Positions 1 to 13,244 are shown, counted from the stretch's first letter. The stretch is DNA of 64,000 nt from Sphingomonas colocasiae (GCF_019880585.1 NZ_JAINVV010000004.1:186001-250000), one strand, 5' to 3'. Notes: generated from the sequence alone by a model not told the origin. Program-made: numbers and translations.

Positions 1-621
1 GCCGATCTCTATTATGCGCAGGTGCGCGGCTGCGAGACGCGCGCGGTGTTCGCCTATGACGAGCGGCTGCGCCTGCTGCCCAGCTATCTCCAGCAGCTCG
101 AGATGGAATCGAACGGCAAGCGCGCCACGGCGGACGGCCGGCCGCTCGACCGGCCGAGCGCGCCGATCACCTGGGGCGGGGTGGGCACCGATGCGCAGCA
201 TGCGGTGTTCCAGCTTCTCCACCAGGGCACGCATCTGGTGCCAGTCGAGTTCGTCGCCGCGATCGAGCCGGGCGACGCGCTGGCGGAGGATCATCACCGC
301 CAGTTGCTGATCAACTGTTTCGCGCAAGGGGCGGCGCTGATGGCGGGCCGCGCCAGCGAGGATGCGGCGCGCGACTATCCCGGCGATCGCCCGTCGAGCA
401 CGATCCTGCTCGATCGGCTCGATCCTTCGACGCTGGGCGCGCTGATCGCCTTTTACGAGCATCGCACCTTCGCCAACGCGGTGATGATCGGGATCAATCC
501 CTTCGACCAGTTCGGCGTGGAGCTGGGCAAGGAGATCGCGCGATCGATCGGCAGCGAGGGCACGGCGCGCTTCGACGCGTCGACGCGCGCGCTGATCGAT
601 CGTGCCGGCCTCGGCGGGTGA
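1..621 (+). CDS. pgi: Glucose-6-phosphate isomerase, C-terminal part (5' end outside window)
   Basis: Interconverts glucose-6-phosphate and fructose-6-phosphate in the cytoplasm. Only the last 206 codons are present; the frame is open to the window edge. Seen directly: GVGTDAQHAVFQLLHQGT, which matches the conserved GTDxQHxFxQLxHQG block, and GINPFDQFGVELGK, which matches the second PGI family signature, about 35 residues before the stop. The C-terminus is normal. A palindromic repeat follows at 702. Confidence in the family is high; the N-terminal half cannot be judged. Confidence 0.96.
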   Translation, partial: ADLYYAQVRGCETRAVFAYDERLRLLPSYLQQLEMESNGKRATADGRPLDRPSAPITWGGVGTDAQHAVFQLLHQGTHLVPVEFVAAIEPGDALAEDHHRQLLINCFAQGAALMAGRASEDAARDYPGDRPSSTILLDRLDPSTLGALIAFYEHRTFANAVMIGINPFDQFGVELGKEIARSIGSEGTARFDASTRALIDRAGLGG

Positions 622-701
622 TCGGGTTGCTCGCTCGATCATTGTGATGCGGAAAAGCCGTTTGTTCGATCAGGCGGCAATCCCTAGATAGCCTCAACAT
701 T

Positions 702-782
702 GTCATTCCCGCGAACGCGGGAATCCAGAAATGCCGACATTCGCGCGGGTGGCCCCTGGATTCCCGCTTTCGCGGGAATGAC
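702..782. repeat. REP-like inverted repeat (GTCATTCCCGCG family)
   Basis: Two inverted arms, GTCATTCCCGCGAACGCGGG and its near complement CCCGCTTTCGCGGGAATGAC, flank a spacer of about 35 bp. Each arm also forms its own small hairpin (CCCGCGAACGCGGG). It lies between pgi and gor. The same family recurs at 5251, 6988 and 24975. Confidence 0.9.
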
Positions 783-799
783 ATCAGAAGGAAACCGCG

Positions 800-2146
800 A
801 TGCCCAGCTACGATTACGACCTTTTCACGATCGGCGCGGGATCGGGGGGCGTGCGCGCCTCGCGCGTCGCCTCGGCGCATGGCGCGAAGGTCGCGGTGGC
901 GGAGGAATATCGCGTGGGCGGCACCTGCGTGATCCGGGGCTGCGTGCCCAAGAAGCTGCTCGTCTATGGCGCGCATTTCGCGGAAGACCTGAAGGACGCG
1001 CGCCGCTTCGGCTGGAACGTGCCCGATTGCAGCTTCGACTGGAGCGTGCTGCGCGACAATGTGCTCGCCGATGTCGACCGGCTGGAAAAGGCCTATACCG
1101 AGACGCTGGGCAACCATAAGGTGGAGGTGATCCGCGAGCGCGCGGTGGTGAAGGGGCCGCACGAGATCGCGCTGGCATCGGGCCGGACGGTGACGGCGGG
1201 CAAGATCCTGATCGCGACCGGCGCCTGGCCGCTGATCCCGGACGTGCCCGGCGCGGAACATGGCATCACCTCCAACGAGGTGTTCCACCTGCCCGAACTG
1301 CCGAAGCGCGTGGTGATCGCCGGCGGCGGCTATATCGCCAATGAATTCGCGGGCATCTTCAACGAATTCGGCAGCAAGGTGACGATCGTCAACCGGTCCG
1401 ACGCGATCCTGCGCGGCTATGACGAACAGATCCGCGACCGGCTGCTCCAGATCTCGATGATCAAGGGCATCGAATTCCGCTTCAACGCGCCGTTCGAGAA
1501 GATCGAGAAGCTGGAGGACGGATCGCTGCGCATCTTCATGCAGGGCTGCGATCCGATCGAGGCCGATTGCCTGATCTTCGCCACCGGCCGCCGCCCCAAG
1601 AGCGACGGCATCGGGCTGGAGGAGGCGGGCGTCGCGCTGAACGAGAAGGGCGCGGTGGTTGTCGACGAGGACAACCGCACCAGTGTCGACAGCATCTATG
1701 CGGTGGGCGACGTCACCGATCGGGTGCAGTTGACTCCGGTCGCGATCCGCGAGGGCCAGGCCTTTGCCGACACCGTGTTCGGCGGCAAGCCGCACCGCGT
1801 GGATTATGGCTGCATTCCCAGCGCCGTGTTCAGCCATCCGCCGCTGGCGGGCGTGGGCATGACCGAGGGGCAGGCGCGCAACAAGCTCGGCTCGATCAAG
1901 GTCTACCAGTCCGATTTCCGGCCGATGAAGAATGTGCTGGCGGGCCGCAACGAACGCTCGCTCTACAAGATGATCGTCGATGCCGCGAGCGACCGCGTCG
2001 TCGGCCTGCACATGATCGGCCCCGATGCGCCGGAGATCCTCCAGGCCGCGGCGGTGGCGGTGAAGGCGGGGCTGACCAAGCAGGCGTTCGACGACACCGT
2101 GGCGCTCCACCCCAGCATGGCCGAGGAACTGGTGCTGCTGAAATAG
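800..2146 (+). CDS. gor: Glutathione-disulfide reductase
   Basis: 448-residue FAD flavoenzyme that reduces oxidised glutathione with NADPH in the cytoplasm. Visible: FAD-binding GAGSGGVRASR at residues 12-22; redox-active pair GGTCVIRGCVPKK (Cys43, Cys48); NAD(P)-binding GGGYIANEFAG near residue 175, followed by NRS, where NADPH-specific members carry a basic residue; second FAD motif SIYAVGDVTD; and the C-terminal HPSMAEE with the catalytic His-Glu pair. Length is normal. AGAAGGAAACCGCG precedes the ATG. The upstream repeat ends 17 bp before the start. A reductase gene follows after 55 bp on the same strand. Confidence 0.96.
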   Translation: MPSYDYDLFTIGAGSGGVRASRVASAHGAKVAVAEEYRVGGTCVIRGCVPKKLLVYGAHFAEDLKDARRFGWNVPDCSFDWSVLRDNVLADVDRLEKAYTETLGNHKVEVIRERAVVKGPHEIALASGRTVTAGKILIATGAWPLIPDVPGAEHGITSNEVFHLPELPKRVVIAGGGYIANEFAGIFNEFGSKVTIVNRSDAILRGYDEQIRDRLLQISMIKGIEFRFNAPFEKIEKLEDGSLRIFMQGCDPIEADCLIFATGRRPKSDGIGLEEAGVALNEKGAVVVDEDNRTSVDSIYAVGDVTDRVQLTPVAIREGQAFADTVFGGKPHRVDYGCIPSAVFSHPPLAGVGMTEGQARNKLGSIKVYQSDFRPMKNVLAGRNERSLYKMIVDAASDRVVGLHMIGPDAPEILQAAAVAVKAGLTKQAFDDTVALHPSMAEELVLLK

Positions 2147-2201
2147 GTTGCTGTTGGCAACCTAATAACCTAGCCTCCGCCGAACGGGGACGGAGGGCGC
2201 G

Positions 2202-3221
2202 ATGGCGGCTGGCACGGTTCTGGTGACTGGGGGAAGCGGCTATCTGGCCGGCTTCCTGATCAGGCGGCTGATCGCCGACGGCTGGTCCGTCCATGCGACG
2301 ATCCGCGATCTGGCGCGCGAGGCGGACGTGCGCCGCGCGCTTTCGACCGACAATGGCCGGCTGCGCTTCTTCGCCGCCGATCTGATGCGCGACGATGGCT
2401 GGGCGGATGCGGTGGCGGGCTGCGCGCTGGCCGCCCATGTCGCCTCCCCCTTTCCCGCGACCGCGCCCAGGCATGAGGACGATCTGATCGTGCCCGCGCG
2501 CGAGGGCACGTTGCGCGTGCTGAGGGCGGCGCGCGACGCGGGTGTGCGCCGGCTGGTCGTGACGTCGTCGGCCGCCGCCATCGCCTATGGCCATGGCAAG
2601 GGGAACCGGACCTTCAGCGAGCGCGACTGGACCAATATCGATGCGCCGGGCGTCTATCCCTATATCAAGTCGAAGACGATCGCCGAGCGCGCCGCGCGCG
2701 ACTGGATGGCGGCCGAGGGCGGCGGCATGGAATTCTGCTCGATCAATCCCACCGCGATCCTGGGTCCGGTGCTGGGCGGCGATTATTCCACCTCGCTCGA
2801 ACTGGTGAAGAAGCTGCTCGAAGGCGCGTTTCCCGGCACGCCCGATTTCGGCTTCGGCATCGTCGATGTCCGCGACCTCGCCGATCTGCACGCGATGGCG
2901 CTGACCGTGCCGGGGCTGGACGGAGAGCGGTTCGCGGCCTCCGGGTGCTTCATGAAGCTGAACGACATCGCGCTGGTGCTGAAGGCGCGGCTGGGCGCGG
3001 AGGCGCGCAGGGTGCCGACGCGCAAGCTGCCCGACTGGCTGGTGCGCATCGTCGCACGCTTCGATCCGATGGTGCGGCAGGTGGTGTCCGAACTCGGCAA
3101 TGTCCGTGACATCGACGCGAGCCATGCCCAGGCGGTGCTCGGCTGGCGGACCCGCGACGAGGCGGACACGATCGAGGATACTGCGCGCAGCCTGATCGCG
3201 CAGGGGCTGGTGAAGCTGTGA
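2202..3221 (+). CDS. NAD(P)-dependent epimerase/reductase, dihydroflavonol-4-reductase-like extended SDR
   Basis: 339-residue extended short-chain dehydrogenase. The N-terminal Rossmann motif VTGGSGYLAGFL (residues 8-19) binds the dinucleotide, and YPYIKSK at about residue 150 gives the YxxxK catalytic motif. SSAAAIAYG provides the upstream Ser. The sequence resembles dihydroflavonol reductase/cinnamoyl-CoA reductase-like proteins (PF01370), but the substrate cannot be read from sequence. AACGGGGACGGAGGGCGCG gives a good ribosome site before the ATG. It may be co-transcribed with gor, 55 bp upstream. Confidence 0.85.
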   Translation: MAAGTVLVTGGSGYLAGFLIRRLIADGWSVHATIRDLAREADVRRALSTDNGRLRFFAADLMRDDGWADAVAGCALAAHVASPFPATAPRHEDDLIVPAREGTLRVLRAARDAGVRRLVVTSSAAAIAYGHGKGNRTFSERDWTNIDAPGVYPYIKSKTIAERAARDWMAAEGGGMEFCSINPTAILGPVLGGDYSTSLELVKKLLEGAFPGTPDFGFGIVDVRDLADLHAMALTVPGLDGERFAASGCFMKLNDIALVLKARLGAEARRVPTRKLPDWLVRIVARFDPMVRQVVSELGNVRDIDASHAQAVLGWRTRDEADTIEDTARSLIAQGLVKL

Positions 3222-3258
3222 TTCGTCGCTGCGGACGTGGCGGTTTCGCGAAACCCGT

Positions 3259-5208
<1,950 letters not shown>

Positions 5209-5250
5209 GGCGGCGCTCTCCACAAAAACTGCTCTGAAGCATCATTTGAT

Positions 5251-5332
5251 GTCATTCCCGCGAACGCGGGAATCCAGAGTCGCTCGCGCATATGCCGAAC
5301 ATCGCATGGACTCCCGCTTTCGCGGGAATGAC
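5251..5332. repeat. REP-like inverted repeat (GTCATTCCCGCG family)
   Basis: Arms GTCATTCCCGCGAACGCGGG and CCCGCTTTCGCGGGAATGAC flank a spacer of about 40 bp. It sits about 40 bp upstream of the acs start and might affect its expression, although such elements are mostly dispersed. Confidence 0.9.
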
Positions 5333-5395
5333 ATGGAAGGAATTGGAGCCCCTGTGCCAAAGATCGGCGTGCAGGGGAAGCTGGAGTCTTGTTCG

Positions 5396-5560
5396 AGAAA
5401 GCGCGGAAGAGCGCTTTCTGGCGGTACCGGCCCGCTCCCCCGCCTAACTTCCCGACAGGATCATACTGGATCGGGAGGTTGGGCGGGGGAGCGGGCGGAG
5501 CAGCCGAAGGTTCCGACGATGCAAAGCATCGGTGGAATGGCTGCGGAGGGTGGTACCGTA
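5396..5560. repeat. Composite palindromic repeat, copy 1 (second copy at 22866-23029)
   Basis: Begins with a hairpin AGAAAGCGC-GGAAGA-GCGCTTTCT (5396-5419). A large inverted repeat of GGCCCGCTCCCCCGCC type follows, then a tail containing AAGGTTCCGACGATG and GGTGGAATGGCTGCGGAGG. Copy 2 matches the body and tail closely and also carries a GGAAGA/TCTTCC-loop hairpin, but at its other end. Together with the REP element at 5251, this fills the 368-bp gap between acs and the regulator gene; no gene was seen there. Confidence 0.8.
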
Positions 5561-5576
5561 GCTCGCAAACACGCAC

Positions 5577-6977
5577 TCAACCGACGCGATAGGGCACAAT
5601 ATCGCGTCGATCGGGATCGATGCGGATGGTGCGGTCCGCCGGGGGGAAGGCGCGCTGGTCGCAATCGGTGCGCGGGCAGAGCCGGCAGGAGATGCCGATC
5701 GGCGTCGCCGCGCCCGGCGCCGCGATATCGATGCCGTCGGCATAGATGAAGTCGCGCGCATGCTCGACCTCGCAACCCAGCGCCACCGCGTAGCGGCGGG
5801 GGCTGCGCGCGTAGCTGCCCGATGGCTTCACCAGTCCCTTCGCCATCTGGACATAGCGCAGCCCGTCGGGCGTTTCGGCGAGCTGGACGAGGATGCGATC
5901 GGGAATCGCCACCGCCTCATGCACGATCCACAGCGGGCAGGCGCCGCCGAAGCGCGCGAACTGGAGGCGCGTGGCCGAATGGCGCTTGGTGATGTTGCCC
6001 GCCATGTCGACGCGGCAGAAGAAGAAGGGGATGCCGCGCGCGCCGGGGCGCTGGAGCGTCGACAGCCTGTGGCACGCCTGTTCGAAGCTGACCGCGAAGC
6101 GGCGGCACAGCCGGTCGATATCGTGGCGCAGGCTGCGCGCGGCGCCGCGAAACGCCTCATAGGGCATCAGCAGCGCGCCGGCGGCATAGTTGGCGAGGCC
6201 GATCGAGAGCAGCCGCCGCGATTCGGCGCTGCGCAGCGACGCGCTTTCGGTGATCGCGCTGATCGCATCCTCCATCTCCAGCGCGACGAGCTGATGCGCG
6301 AGCATGAAGCGCCGGCTTTCGGGCGGCAGCGCGGGCGACAGGGAGAGGCGCCGCGTCGCGCGGTCCAGCGCGCGCAACGGCGCGTCGATCGCGTCGCCGC
6401 CGGTATCGATGCCGACGCCGTGCGCGGTGCGCAGCCGGCCGATCAGCGCGGGTTCGCCCGGCCCGATCGCCGCGGCGAGGCTTTCGGCGCGGCGATCGAG
6501 CAGGTCGACATAATTGCCCGCTTCGTGGAACCAGTCGCGGATCTCCTCCCAGGGCAGGCGGCCGCCGTCGGAGACGCCGCTCGACATCGCCTCCTCCATC
6601 ATCTGCAGCCGTTCCTCGCTGTCGCGATAGGCGGCGTGGAGCGCCACGAAACGCTCCGCGAACTGCGGCTGCTGCTCGACGAGCCGGGCGAGCATGTCCG
6701 GCGGCAGCGGCGCCTCCGCGAACAGGGGGTCGTCGAGCGCGGCGCGCGTGGCGGAGAAGCGGCGGGCGCCGTCGTCATCCTCCAGCTCGTCCAGCTCGCG
6801 GGGATGGTGCCGCCCCAGCGCAGCCAGCACCGCCGATGTCAGCGGGCGATCGTCATTTTCGAGCTGGCTCAGATAGCTGACCGAGATGCCGAGCCGCGCC
6901 GCCATCGCGCCCTGGCCCAGGCCCGCGCGCTGCCGCAGCGCGCGGAGCCGTTCGCCGGCGAAGAGTCTCTTGCGCAT
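5577..6977 (-). CDS. pccR: Short-chain fatty acyl-CoA regulator (ScfR/PccR family), XRE-type
   Basis: 466-residue transcription factor. The N-terminal XRE helix-turn-helix (about residues 5-62) contains GQGAMAARLGISVSYLSQLE. The middle has the ImmA/IrrE-like region (RFMLAHQLVALEMEDAI, a degenerate HExxH). The C-terminal DUF2083 region ends with the Cys cluster GISCRLCPRTDCDQRAF. The family includes RamB and Rhodobacter PccR, which senses acyl-CoA status and activates propionyl-CoA carboxylase. It is divergent from the pcc operon, and PccR-like boxes lie between them. The start was chosen at MRKRLF because AGGGAGGGAC directly precedes it; longer frames only translate the palindromic repeat. 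The symbol is assigned by context and family. Confidence 0.88.
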   Translation of the reverse strand: MRKRLFAGERLRALRQRAGLGQGAMAARLGISVSYLSQLENDDRPLTSAVLAALGRHHPRELDELEDDDGARRFSATRAALDDPLFAEAPLPPDMLARLVEQQPQFAERFVALHAAYRDSEERLQMMEEAMSSGVSDGGRLPWEEIRDWFHEAGNYVDLLDRRAESLAAAIGPGEPALIGRLRTAHGVGIDTGGDAIDAPLRALDRATRRLSLSPALPPESRRFMLAHQLVALEMEDAISAITESASLRSAESRRLLSIGLANYAAGALLMPYEAFRGAARSLRHDIDRLCRRFAVSFEQACHRLSTLQRPGARGIPFFFCRVDMAGNITKRHSATRLQFARFGGACPLWIVHEAVAIPDRILVQLAETPDGLRYVQMAKGLVKPSGSYARSPRRYAVALGCEVEHARDFIYADGIDIAAPGAATPIGISCRLCPRTDCDQRAFPPADRTIRIDPDRRDIVPYRVG

Positions 6978-6987
6978 GTCCCTCCCT

Positions 6988-7080
6988 GTCATTCCCGCGA
7001 ACGCGGGAATCCAGTGCGATGCCGATGGCCGCGCCGCGTTGCGACGGGCTCCCCTGGATTCCCGCGTTCGCGGGAATGAC
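6988..7080. repeat. REP-like inverted repeat inside the pccR-pccB divergent promoter
   Basis: Arms GTCATTCCCGCGAACGCGGG and CCCGCGTTCGCGGGAATGAC flank a spacer of about 50 bp. It starts about 10 bp upstream of the pccR start codon and ends about 18 bp before the first operator-like box. Confidence 0.9.
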
Positions 7081-7098
7081 AGGGTAGCAGGATCGTAA

Positions 7099-7143
7099 TT
7101 TGCAAAATGCCCGTTCGCAACTTCGCAAGTTCGCATTTGCAAT
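7099..7143. promoter_or_regulatory. PccR/ScfR-like operator boxes upstream of pccB
   Basis: Four related 7-8 bp boxes in 45 bp: TTTGCAAA (7099-7106), TTCGCAAC (7114-7121), TTCGCAAG (7122-7129) and TTTGCAAT (7136-7143). Rhodobacter PccR is reported to bind paired TTTGCAAA half-sites. The spacing here differs from the simple pair, but the half-site is exact. The cluster is 50-95 bp upstream of the chosen pccB start and faces the divergent regulator. Binding by the neighbouring regulator is inferred. Confidence 0.75.
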
Positions 7144-7193
7144 GCGGCATGAAAGGCGGAAAGGGGAAAGCTCGGTTACGCAGGAAGCACGGA

Positions 7194-8726
<1,533 letters not shown>

Positions 8727-8756
8727 TGGCCGGGCGATGCTTGGAAGGATAGTGAA

Positions 8757-9179
8757 GTGACGATCGGACGCCTGAACCATGTCGGCATCGCGACGCCGTC
8801 GATCGAGAAGTCGATCGCGCTCTATCGCGACCTGCTCGGCGCGACGAAGATCCACGAACCGTTCGACCTGCCGCCGCAGGGCGTGCGCGTCTGCTTCGTC
8901 GATACGCCCAACAGCCAGATCGAGCTGATCGAACCCTATGGCGAGAACAGCCCGATCCACGCCTTCCTCGCCAAGAATCCGGCGGGCGGGCAGCACCATG
9001 TCTGCTTCGAGGTGGCCGATATCCACGCCGCCAAGGCCGATATGGAAGCCAAGGGCGCCAAGGTGCTGGGCGAGCCCCGGATCGGCGCGCACGGCACGCC
9101 GGTGATCTTCGTCCATCCCAGGGACATGGGCGGCGTGCTGGTCGAACTGATGGAAACACCGAAGGGAGATGGGCATTGA
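8757..9179 (+). CDS. mce: Methylmalonyl-CoA epimerase
   Basis: 140-residue vicinal-oxygen-chelate protein that interconverts (2S)- and (2R)-methylmalonyl-CoA. Metal ligands expected for the family are visible: His in LNHVGIATPS (residue 7), His in GGQHHVCFEV and Glu in VLVELMETP near the C-terminus. GTG start with GGAAGGA seven bases upstream. The stop overlaps the next gene's start by four bases (TTGA), indicating translational coupling. The position between carboxylase and mutase genes fits the pathway. Confidence 0.93.
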   Translation: MTIGRLNHVGIATPSIEKSIALYRDLLGATKIHEPFDLPPQGVRVCFVDTPNSQIELIEPYGENSPIHAFLAKNPAGGQHHVCFEVADIHAAKADMEAKGAKVLGEPRIGAHGTPVIFVHPRDMGGVLVELMETPKGDGH

Positions 9180-9967
9180 GCGCGTATGAGATGATCCGCC
9201 TGGACGTGGCCGACGCGGTCGCGACGATCACGCTGGCGCGGCCCGAACGGCTCAACGCCGCGCCGCCCGCGATGTTCGACGAGATCGCCGCCGCGCTGAA
9301 GTCGCTGCCCGAAGCCGGCGCGCGCGCGGTGCTGATCACCGGCGAGGGGCGCGCCTTCTGTTCGGGCGCCGATCTCGCCGCGAAGGCGGGTTCGTCGGTA
9401 GCGGGCGGCGAGGGCGCCTATCAGGCGCTGACGCGCAGCTACAATCCCGCGATGCTGCTGCTTTCGCAGCTGCCGATCCCGGTCGTCACCGCCGTCAACG
9501 GCGCGGCGGCGGGCATCGGCTGTTCGCTGGCGCTGGCGGGCGATTTCGCGATCGCCGGCAAATCCGCCTATTTCCTGCAGGCCTTCGTCAATATCGGACT
9601 GGTGCCCGATGGCGGCGCGAGCTGGACGCTGCCGCGCCTGATCGGCAAGGCGCGCGCTACCGAGATGATGCTGCTGGGCGAGCGTGTTTCCGCCGAGAAG
9701 GCGGCCGATTGGGGGCTGATCCACAAGGCGGTGGACGATGACGCGCTGATCGCCGAGGCGACGGCGCTCGCGCGCCGGCTGGCCGCGGGGCCGACCCTGG
9801 CGCTGGGGCTGGCGCGGCGCGCGATCGCCGCCGGGCAGGAACTCGATTACGCGGCGGCGCTGGCCGGGGAAGCCGTCAACCAGCGCGAGGCCGGCGGCAG
9901 CGCCGACGCGGCCGAGGGCATCCGCGCCTTCCTGGAAAAGCGCGCGCCGTCCTTCACGGGGAAATGA
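9176..9967 (+). CDS. Enoyl-CoA hydratase/isomerase family protein (PaaG-like)
   Basis: 263-residue crotonase-fold protein. The oxyanion-hole motifs [10 protein letters not shown] and [20 protein letters not shown] are present, and [19 protein letters not shown] resembles PaaG-type isomerases more than classical hydratases with two catalytic Glu. The starting codon is a TTG overlapping the mce stop, with GAAGGGAGATGGGCA before it; an ATG five codons in is the alternative. Its role in the operon is uncertain; it could process unsaturated acyl-CoAs that yield propionyl-CoA. Confidence 0.88.
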   Translation: MSAYEMIRLDVADAVATITLARPERLNAAPPAMFDEIAAALKSLPEAGARAVLITGEGRAFCSGADLAAKAGSSVAGGEGAYQALTRSYNPAMLLLSQLPIPVVTAVNGAAAGIGCSLALAGDFAIAGKSAYFLQAFVNIGLVPDGGASWTLPRLIGKARATEMMLLGERVSAEKAADWGLIHKAVDDDALIAEATALARRLAAGPTLALGLARRAIAAGQELDYAAALAGEAVNQREAGGSADAAEGIRAFLEKRAPSFTGK

Positions 9968-9968
9968 G

Positions 9969-12119
9969 ATGACCGACACGTCCAGCATCGCCGACTGGCA
10001 GGCCCTGGCCGCCAAGGAGGTCAAGGGCAAGGACCTCGACTGGCATACGCCCGAGGGCATCGTGGTGAAGCCGCTCTACACGGCGGACGACGTCGCGGAC
10101 CTTGATCCCGGCCTGCCCGGCTTCGCGCCCTTCACGCGCGGCGTGCGCGCCAGCATGTATGCCGGCCGGCCCTGGACGATCCGCCAATATGCGGGCTTTT
10201 CGACCGCCGAGGAATCCAACGCATTCTATCGCCGCAACCTGGCGGCGGGGCAGAAGGGGCTTTCGGTCGCCTTCGATCTCGCCACCCATCGCGGTTATGA
10301 CAGCGATCATCCGCGCGTGACCGGCGATGTCGGCAAGGCGGGCGTGGCGATTGACACGATCGACGACATGAAGATTCTGTTCGACGGCATCCCGCTCGAC
10401 AAGATGTCCGTCAGCATGACGATGAACGGCGCGGTCATCCCGATCCTCGCCTTCTTCATCGTCGCGGGCGAGGAGCAGGGCGTTGCCCAGGCCGAGCTCG
10501 ACGGGACCATCCAGAACGACATCCTCAAGGAGTTCATGGTCCGCAACACCTATATCTACCCGCCCGAGCCGAGCATGCGGATCATCTCGGACATCTTCGG
10601 CTACACGTCGCGCAACATGCCGAAGTTCAACAGCATCTCGATTTCCGGCTATCATATGCAGGAAGCGGGGGCGACGCAGCTTCAGGAACTGGCCTTCACC
10701 ATCGCCGACGGCGCCGAATATGTCCGCTACGGCGTCGCCTCTGGCCTGGATATCGACAAGTTCGCCGGCCGCCTTTCCTTCTTCTTCGCGATCGGCATGA
10801 ACTTCTTCATGGAGATCGCGAAGCTGCGCGCGGCGCGGGTGCTGTGGCACCGGGTGATGACCAATCTGGGCGCGAAGGACGAGCGCAGCAAGATGCTGCG
10901 TACCCATTGCCAGACCTCGGGCGTCTCGCTGACCGAGCAGGATCCGTACAACAATGTGATGCGCACCACGATCGAGGCGATGGCGGCGATGCTGGGCGGC
11001 ACCCAGTCGCTCCACACCAACGCGCTCGACGAGGCGATCGCGCTGCCCACCGATTTCTCCGCCCGGATCGCGCGCAACACGCAGATCGTGATCCAGGAGG
11101 AAACGGGGATGACCAAGGTCGTCGATCCCCTTGGCGGATCCTATTATATCGAGGCGCTGACCCAGGAACTGGTCGACAAGGCGTGGGAGATCATCGAGCG
11201 GATCGAGCGCGAGGGCGGCATGGCCAAGGCGGTCGCCGCCGGCTGGCCCAAGGCGATGATCGAGGAAGCCGCCGCCGCCCGCCAGGCCCGCGTCGATCGC
11301 GGCGAGGATGTGATCGTCGGCGTCAACAAATACCGGCTGGCGAACGAGGATCTGCTCGAAACGCTGGAGGTGGACAACGAGAAGGTCCGCCAGGGCCAGA
11401 TCGCGCGCATCGCGAAGGTGAAGGCCGAACGCGACGCCGCGGCGTGCGAGGCGGCGCTGCAGGCGCTGCGCGACGGCGCGGCGCGGCCCGCGAGCATCGA
11501 CAACAACCTGCTGGCGCTCGCGGTGGACGCAGCGCGCGCGCGGGCGACGCTGGGCGAGATCTCGTCGGCGATGGAGGAAAGCTTCAACCGCTACGGCACG
11601 CAGCCGACGCCGGTGAAGGGCGTCTATGCGGCGCCCTATGAAGGCGACAGCCGCTGGCAGCAGGTGCTCGACGGCGTGAAGGCGGTGGAACGGCGCATGG
11701 GGCGCAAGCCGAAGCTGCTCGTCGCCAAGATGGGGCAGGACGGCCATGATCGCGGCGCCAACGTCATCGCGTCGGCCTTTGGCGACATGGGCTTCGACGT
11801 CGTCTCCGGCCCGCTGTTCCAGACGCCCGAGGAAACCGTGGTGCTCGCGCTCGAAAGCGGGGTCGACGTGGTCGGCGCGTCGAGCCTTGCCGCTGGGCAC
11901 AAGACGCTGATCCCCGAACTGATCGGCAAGCTGCGCGAACGCGGCCGCACCGATATCAAGGTGATCGCGGGCGGCGTCATCCCGCCGCAGGATTATGATT
12001 ATCTGCGCGACGCGGGCGTGCAGGGCATTTATGGGCCGGGTTCCAATGTCGTGGAATGCGCCGCCGACGTGCTGCGCCTCCTCGGCCACAACATGCCCCC
12101 GCTGGAGGAAGCCGCGTGA
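9969..12119 (+). CDS. scpA: Methylmalonyl-CoA mutase (adenosylcobalamin-dependent, single chain)
   Basis: 716-residue enzyme converting (R)-methylmalonyl-CoA to succinyl-CoA. The N-terminal TIM-barrel substrate domain includes the [15 protein letters not shown] region and [15 protein letters not shown]. The C-terminal cobalamin domain carries the base-off signature [15 protein letters not shown] (DxHxxG, about residue 590), then [10 protein letters not shown] and a GG near the end. The length fits the single-subunit (human/E. coli-like) type, so no separate small subunit is needed. It begins one base after the hydratase stop, and its stop overlaps bioB by four bases. Confidence 0.97.
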   Translation: MTDTSSIADWQALAAKEVKGKDLDWHTPEGIVVKPLYTADDVADLDPGLPGFAPFTRGVRASMYAGRPWTIRQYAGFSTAEESNAFYRRNLAAGQKGLSVAFDLATHRGYDSDHPRVTGDVGKAGVAIDTIDDMKILFDGIPLDKMSVSMTMNGAVIPILAFFIVAGEEQGVAQAELDGTIQNDILKEFMVRNTYIYPPEPSMRIISDIFGYTSRNMPKFNSISISGYHMQEAGATQLQELAFTIADGAEYVRYGVASGLDIDKFAGRLSFFFAIGMNFFMEIAKLRAARVLWHRVMTNLGAKDERSKMLRTHCQTSGVSLTEQDPYNNVMRTTIEAMAAMLGGTQSLHTNALDEAIALPTDFSARIARNTQIVIQEETGMTKVVDPLGGSYYIEALTQELVDKAWEIIERIEREGGMAKAVAAGWPKAMIEEAAAARQARVDRGEDVIVGVNKYRLANEDLLETLEVDNEKVRQGQIARIAKVKAERDAAACEAALQALRDGAARPASIDNNLLALAVDAARARATLGEISSAMEESFNRYGTQPTPVKGVYAAPYEGDSRWQQVLDGVKAVERRMGRKPKLLVAKMGQDGHDRGANVIASAFGDMGFDVVSGPLFQTPEETVVLALESGVDVVGASSLAAGHKTLIPELIGKLRERGRTDIKVIAGGVIPPQDYDYLRDAGVQGIYGPGSNVVECAADVLRLLGHNMPPLEEAA

Positions 12120-13114
12120 CCATCCGTACCGACTGGACCCGCGAAGAGATCGCCGCCCTGTTCGACCTGCCGTTCAACGACCTGCTGTTCGACGCGCAGA
12201 CGATCCACCGCGCCAATCACCCGCGCAACGAAGTGCAATTGTCGACGCTGTTGTCGATCAAGACCGGCGGCTGCGTCGAGGATTGCGGCTATTGCAGCCA
12301 GTCCGCCGCGCATGAGACGGGCCTGAAGGCGACCAAGCTGATGGACGTGCGCGCCGTGCTGCAGGCGGCCGCCCAGGCCAAGGACAACGGATCGGGCCGC
12401 TTCTGCATGGGCGCCGCATGGCGCAGCCCCAAGGAGCGCGACATGCCCGCCATCATCGAGATGGTGAAGGGCGTGCGCCAGATGGGCATGGAAACCTGCA
12501 TGACGCTGGGCATGCTCAGCGAGAAGCAGGCCGCCCAGCTCGCCGAGGCGGGGCTGGATTACTACAACCACAATATCGACACGAGCCCCGAGAATTACGC
12601 CAACGTCATCTCGACGCGAACCTTCGAGGACCGCATCGACACGCTGGAGACCGTTCGCGCGGCGGGCATCAACGTGTGCAGCGGCGGCATCGTCGGCATG
12701 GGCGAGACGCGCGCCGACCGCATCGGCTTCCTCCACGCGCTCGCCACCATGGCGCACCCGGAAAGCGTGCCGATCAACGCGCTGGTGCCGGTGAAGGGCA
12801 CGCCGCTGGGCGACATGCTGGCCGATACGCCGATGGCCAAGATCGACGAGATCGAATTCGTCCGCACCGTCGCGGTCGCGCGCATCCTGATGCCCGGCAG
12901 CATGGTGCGGCTGTCCGCCGGCCGCGAAAGCATGAGCGAGGCGTGCCAGGCGCTGTGTTTCATGGCGGGCGCCAACAGCATCTTCACCGGAGACCGGCTG
13001 CTGACCACGCCCAATGCCGGCGACAATGCCGATGCGGCGCTGTTCGCCAAGCTGGGCGTGACCGCGATGCAGGCCGCGCCGCAGGCGCATCTCGAGGCCG
13101 TCGCGGCCGAATGA
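12116..13114 (+). CDS. bioB: Biotin synthase
   Basis: 332-residue radical SAM enzyme that inserts sulfur into dethiobiotin. The SAM [4Fe-4S] motif appears as [14 protein letters not shown] (CxxxCxxC, about residues 48-60), followed by [11 protein letters not shown] and [12 protein letters not shown] with the Cys ligand of the auxiliary cluster region. The start is a GTG overlapping the mutase stop (GTGA) with CTGGAGGAAGCCGC upstream. Its presence inside the propionyl-CoA carboxylase operon makes sense: PccA needs biotin. No other bio genes were seen in the window. Confidence 0.96.
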   Translation: MTIRTDWTREEIAALFDLPFNDLLFDAQTIHRANHPRNEVQLSTLLSIKTGGCVEDCGYCSQSAAHETGLKATKLMDVRAVLQAAAQAKDNGSGRFCMGAAWRSPKERDMPAIIEMVKGVRQMGMETCMTLGMLSEKQAAQLAEAGLDYYNHNIDTSPENYANVISTRTFEDRIDTLETVRAAGINVCSGGIVGMGETRADRIGFLHALATMAHPESVPINALVPVKGTPLGDMLADTPMAKIDEIEFVRTVAVARILMPGSMVRLSAGRESMSEACQALCFMAGANSIFTGDRLLTTPNAGDNADAALFAKLGVTAMQAAPQAHLEAVAAE

Positions 13115-13121
13115 TCTTTCT

Positions 13122-13223
13122 CCGTTCGCTTCGAGCAGGTTCGAGCTTGTCGAGAACCGTCTGTCGAGAAGGCTTCTCGACGGTCGCGTCTCGACTTCGC
13201 TCGACGCTGCTCGAACCGAACGG
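13122..13223. repeat. Long inverted repeat between bioB and pccA
   Basis: Outer arms CCGTTCG-TTCGAGCAG and CTGCTCGAA-CGAACGG enclose further inverted segments (CGAGAACCGTC...GACGGTCGCGTCTCG with GTCGAGAAGGCTTCTCGAC). It is a different family from the GTCAT repeats. A run of six T follows at 13225, so the structure could attenuate transcription into pccA; this is inferred. Confidence 0.8.
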
Positions 13224-13244
13224 CTTTTTTGGGGCTCTGAGCTG

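Noticed and set aside
702-782. Repeated palindromes taken as CRISPR repeats
   Set aside because: They are dispersed singly, each is an inverted pair with a variable spacer, and there are no regular arrays or cas genes.
7107-7193. N-terminal extension of PccB from the ATG at 7107
   Set aside because: It would translate the operator boxes, adds non-conserved residues, and the ATG at 7194 has a better ribosome site and gives the family length.
9176-9967. Naming the crotonase gene paaG
   Set aside because: No other phenylacetate genes are nearby; similarity to PaaG-type motifs is not enough for a symbol.
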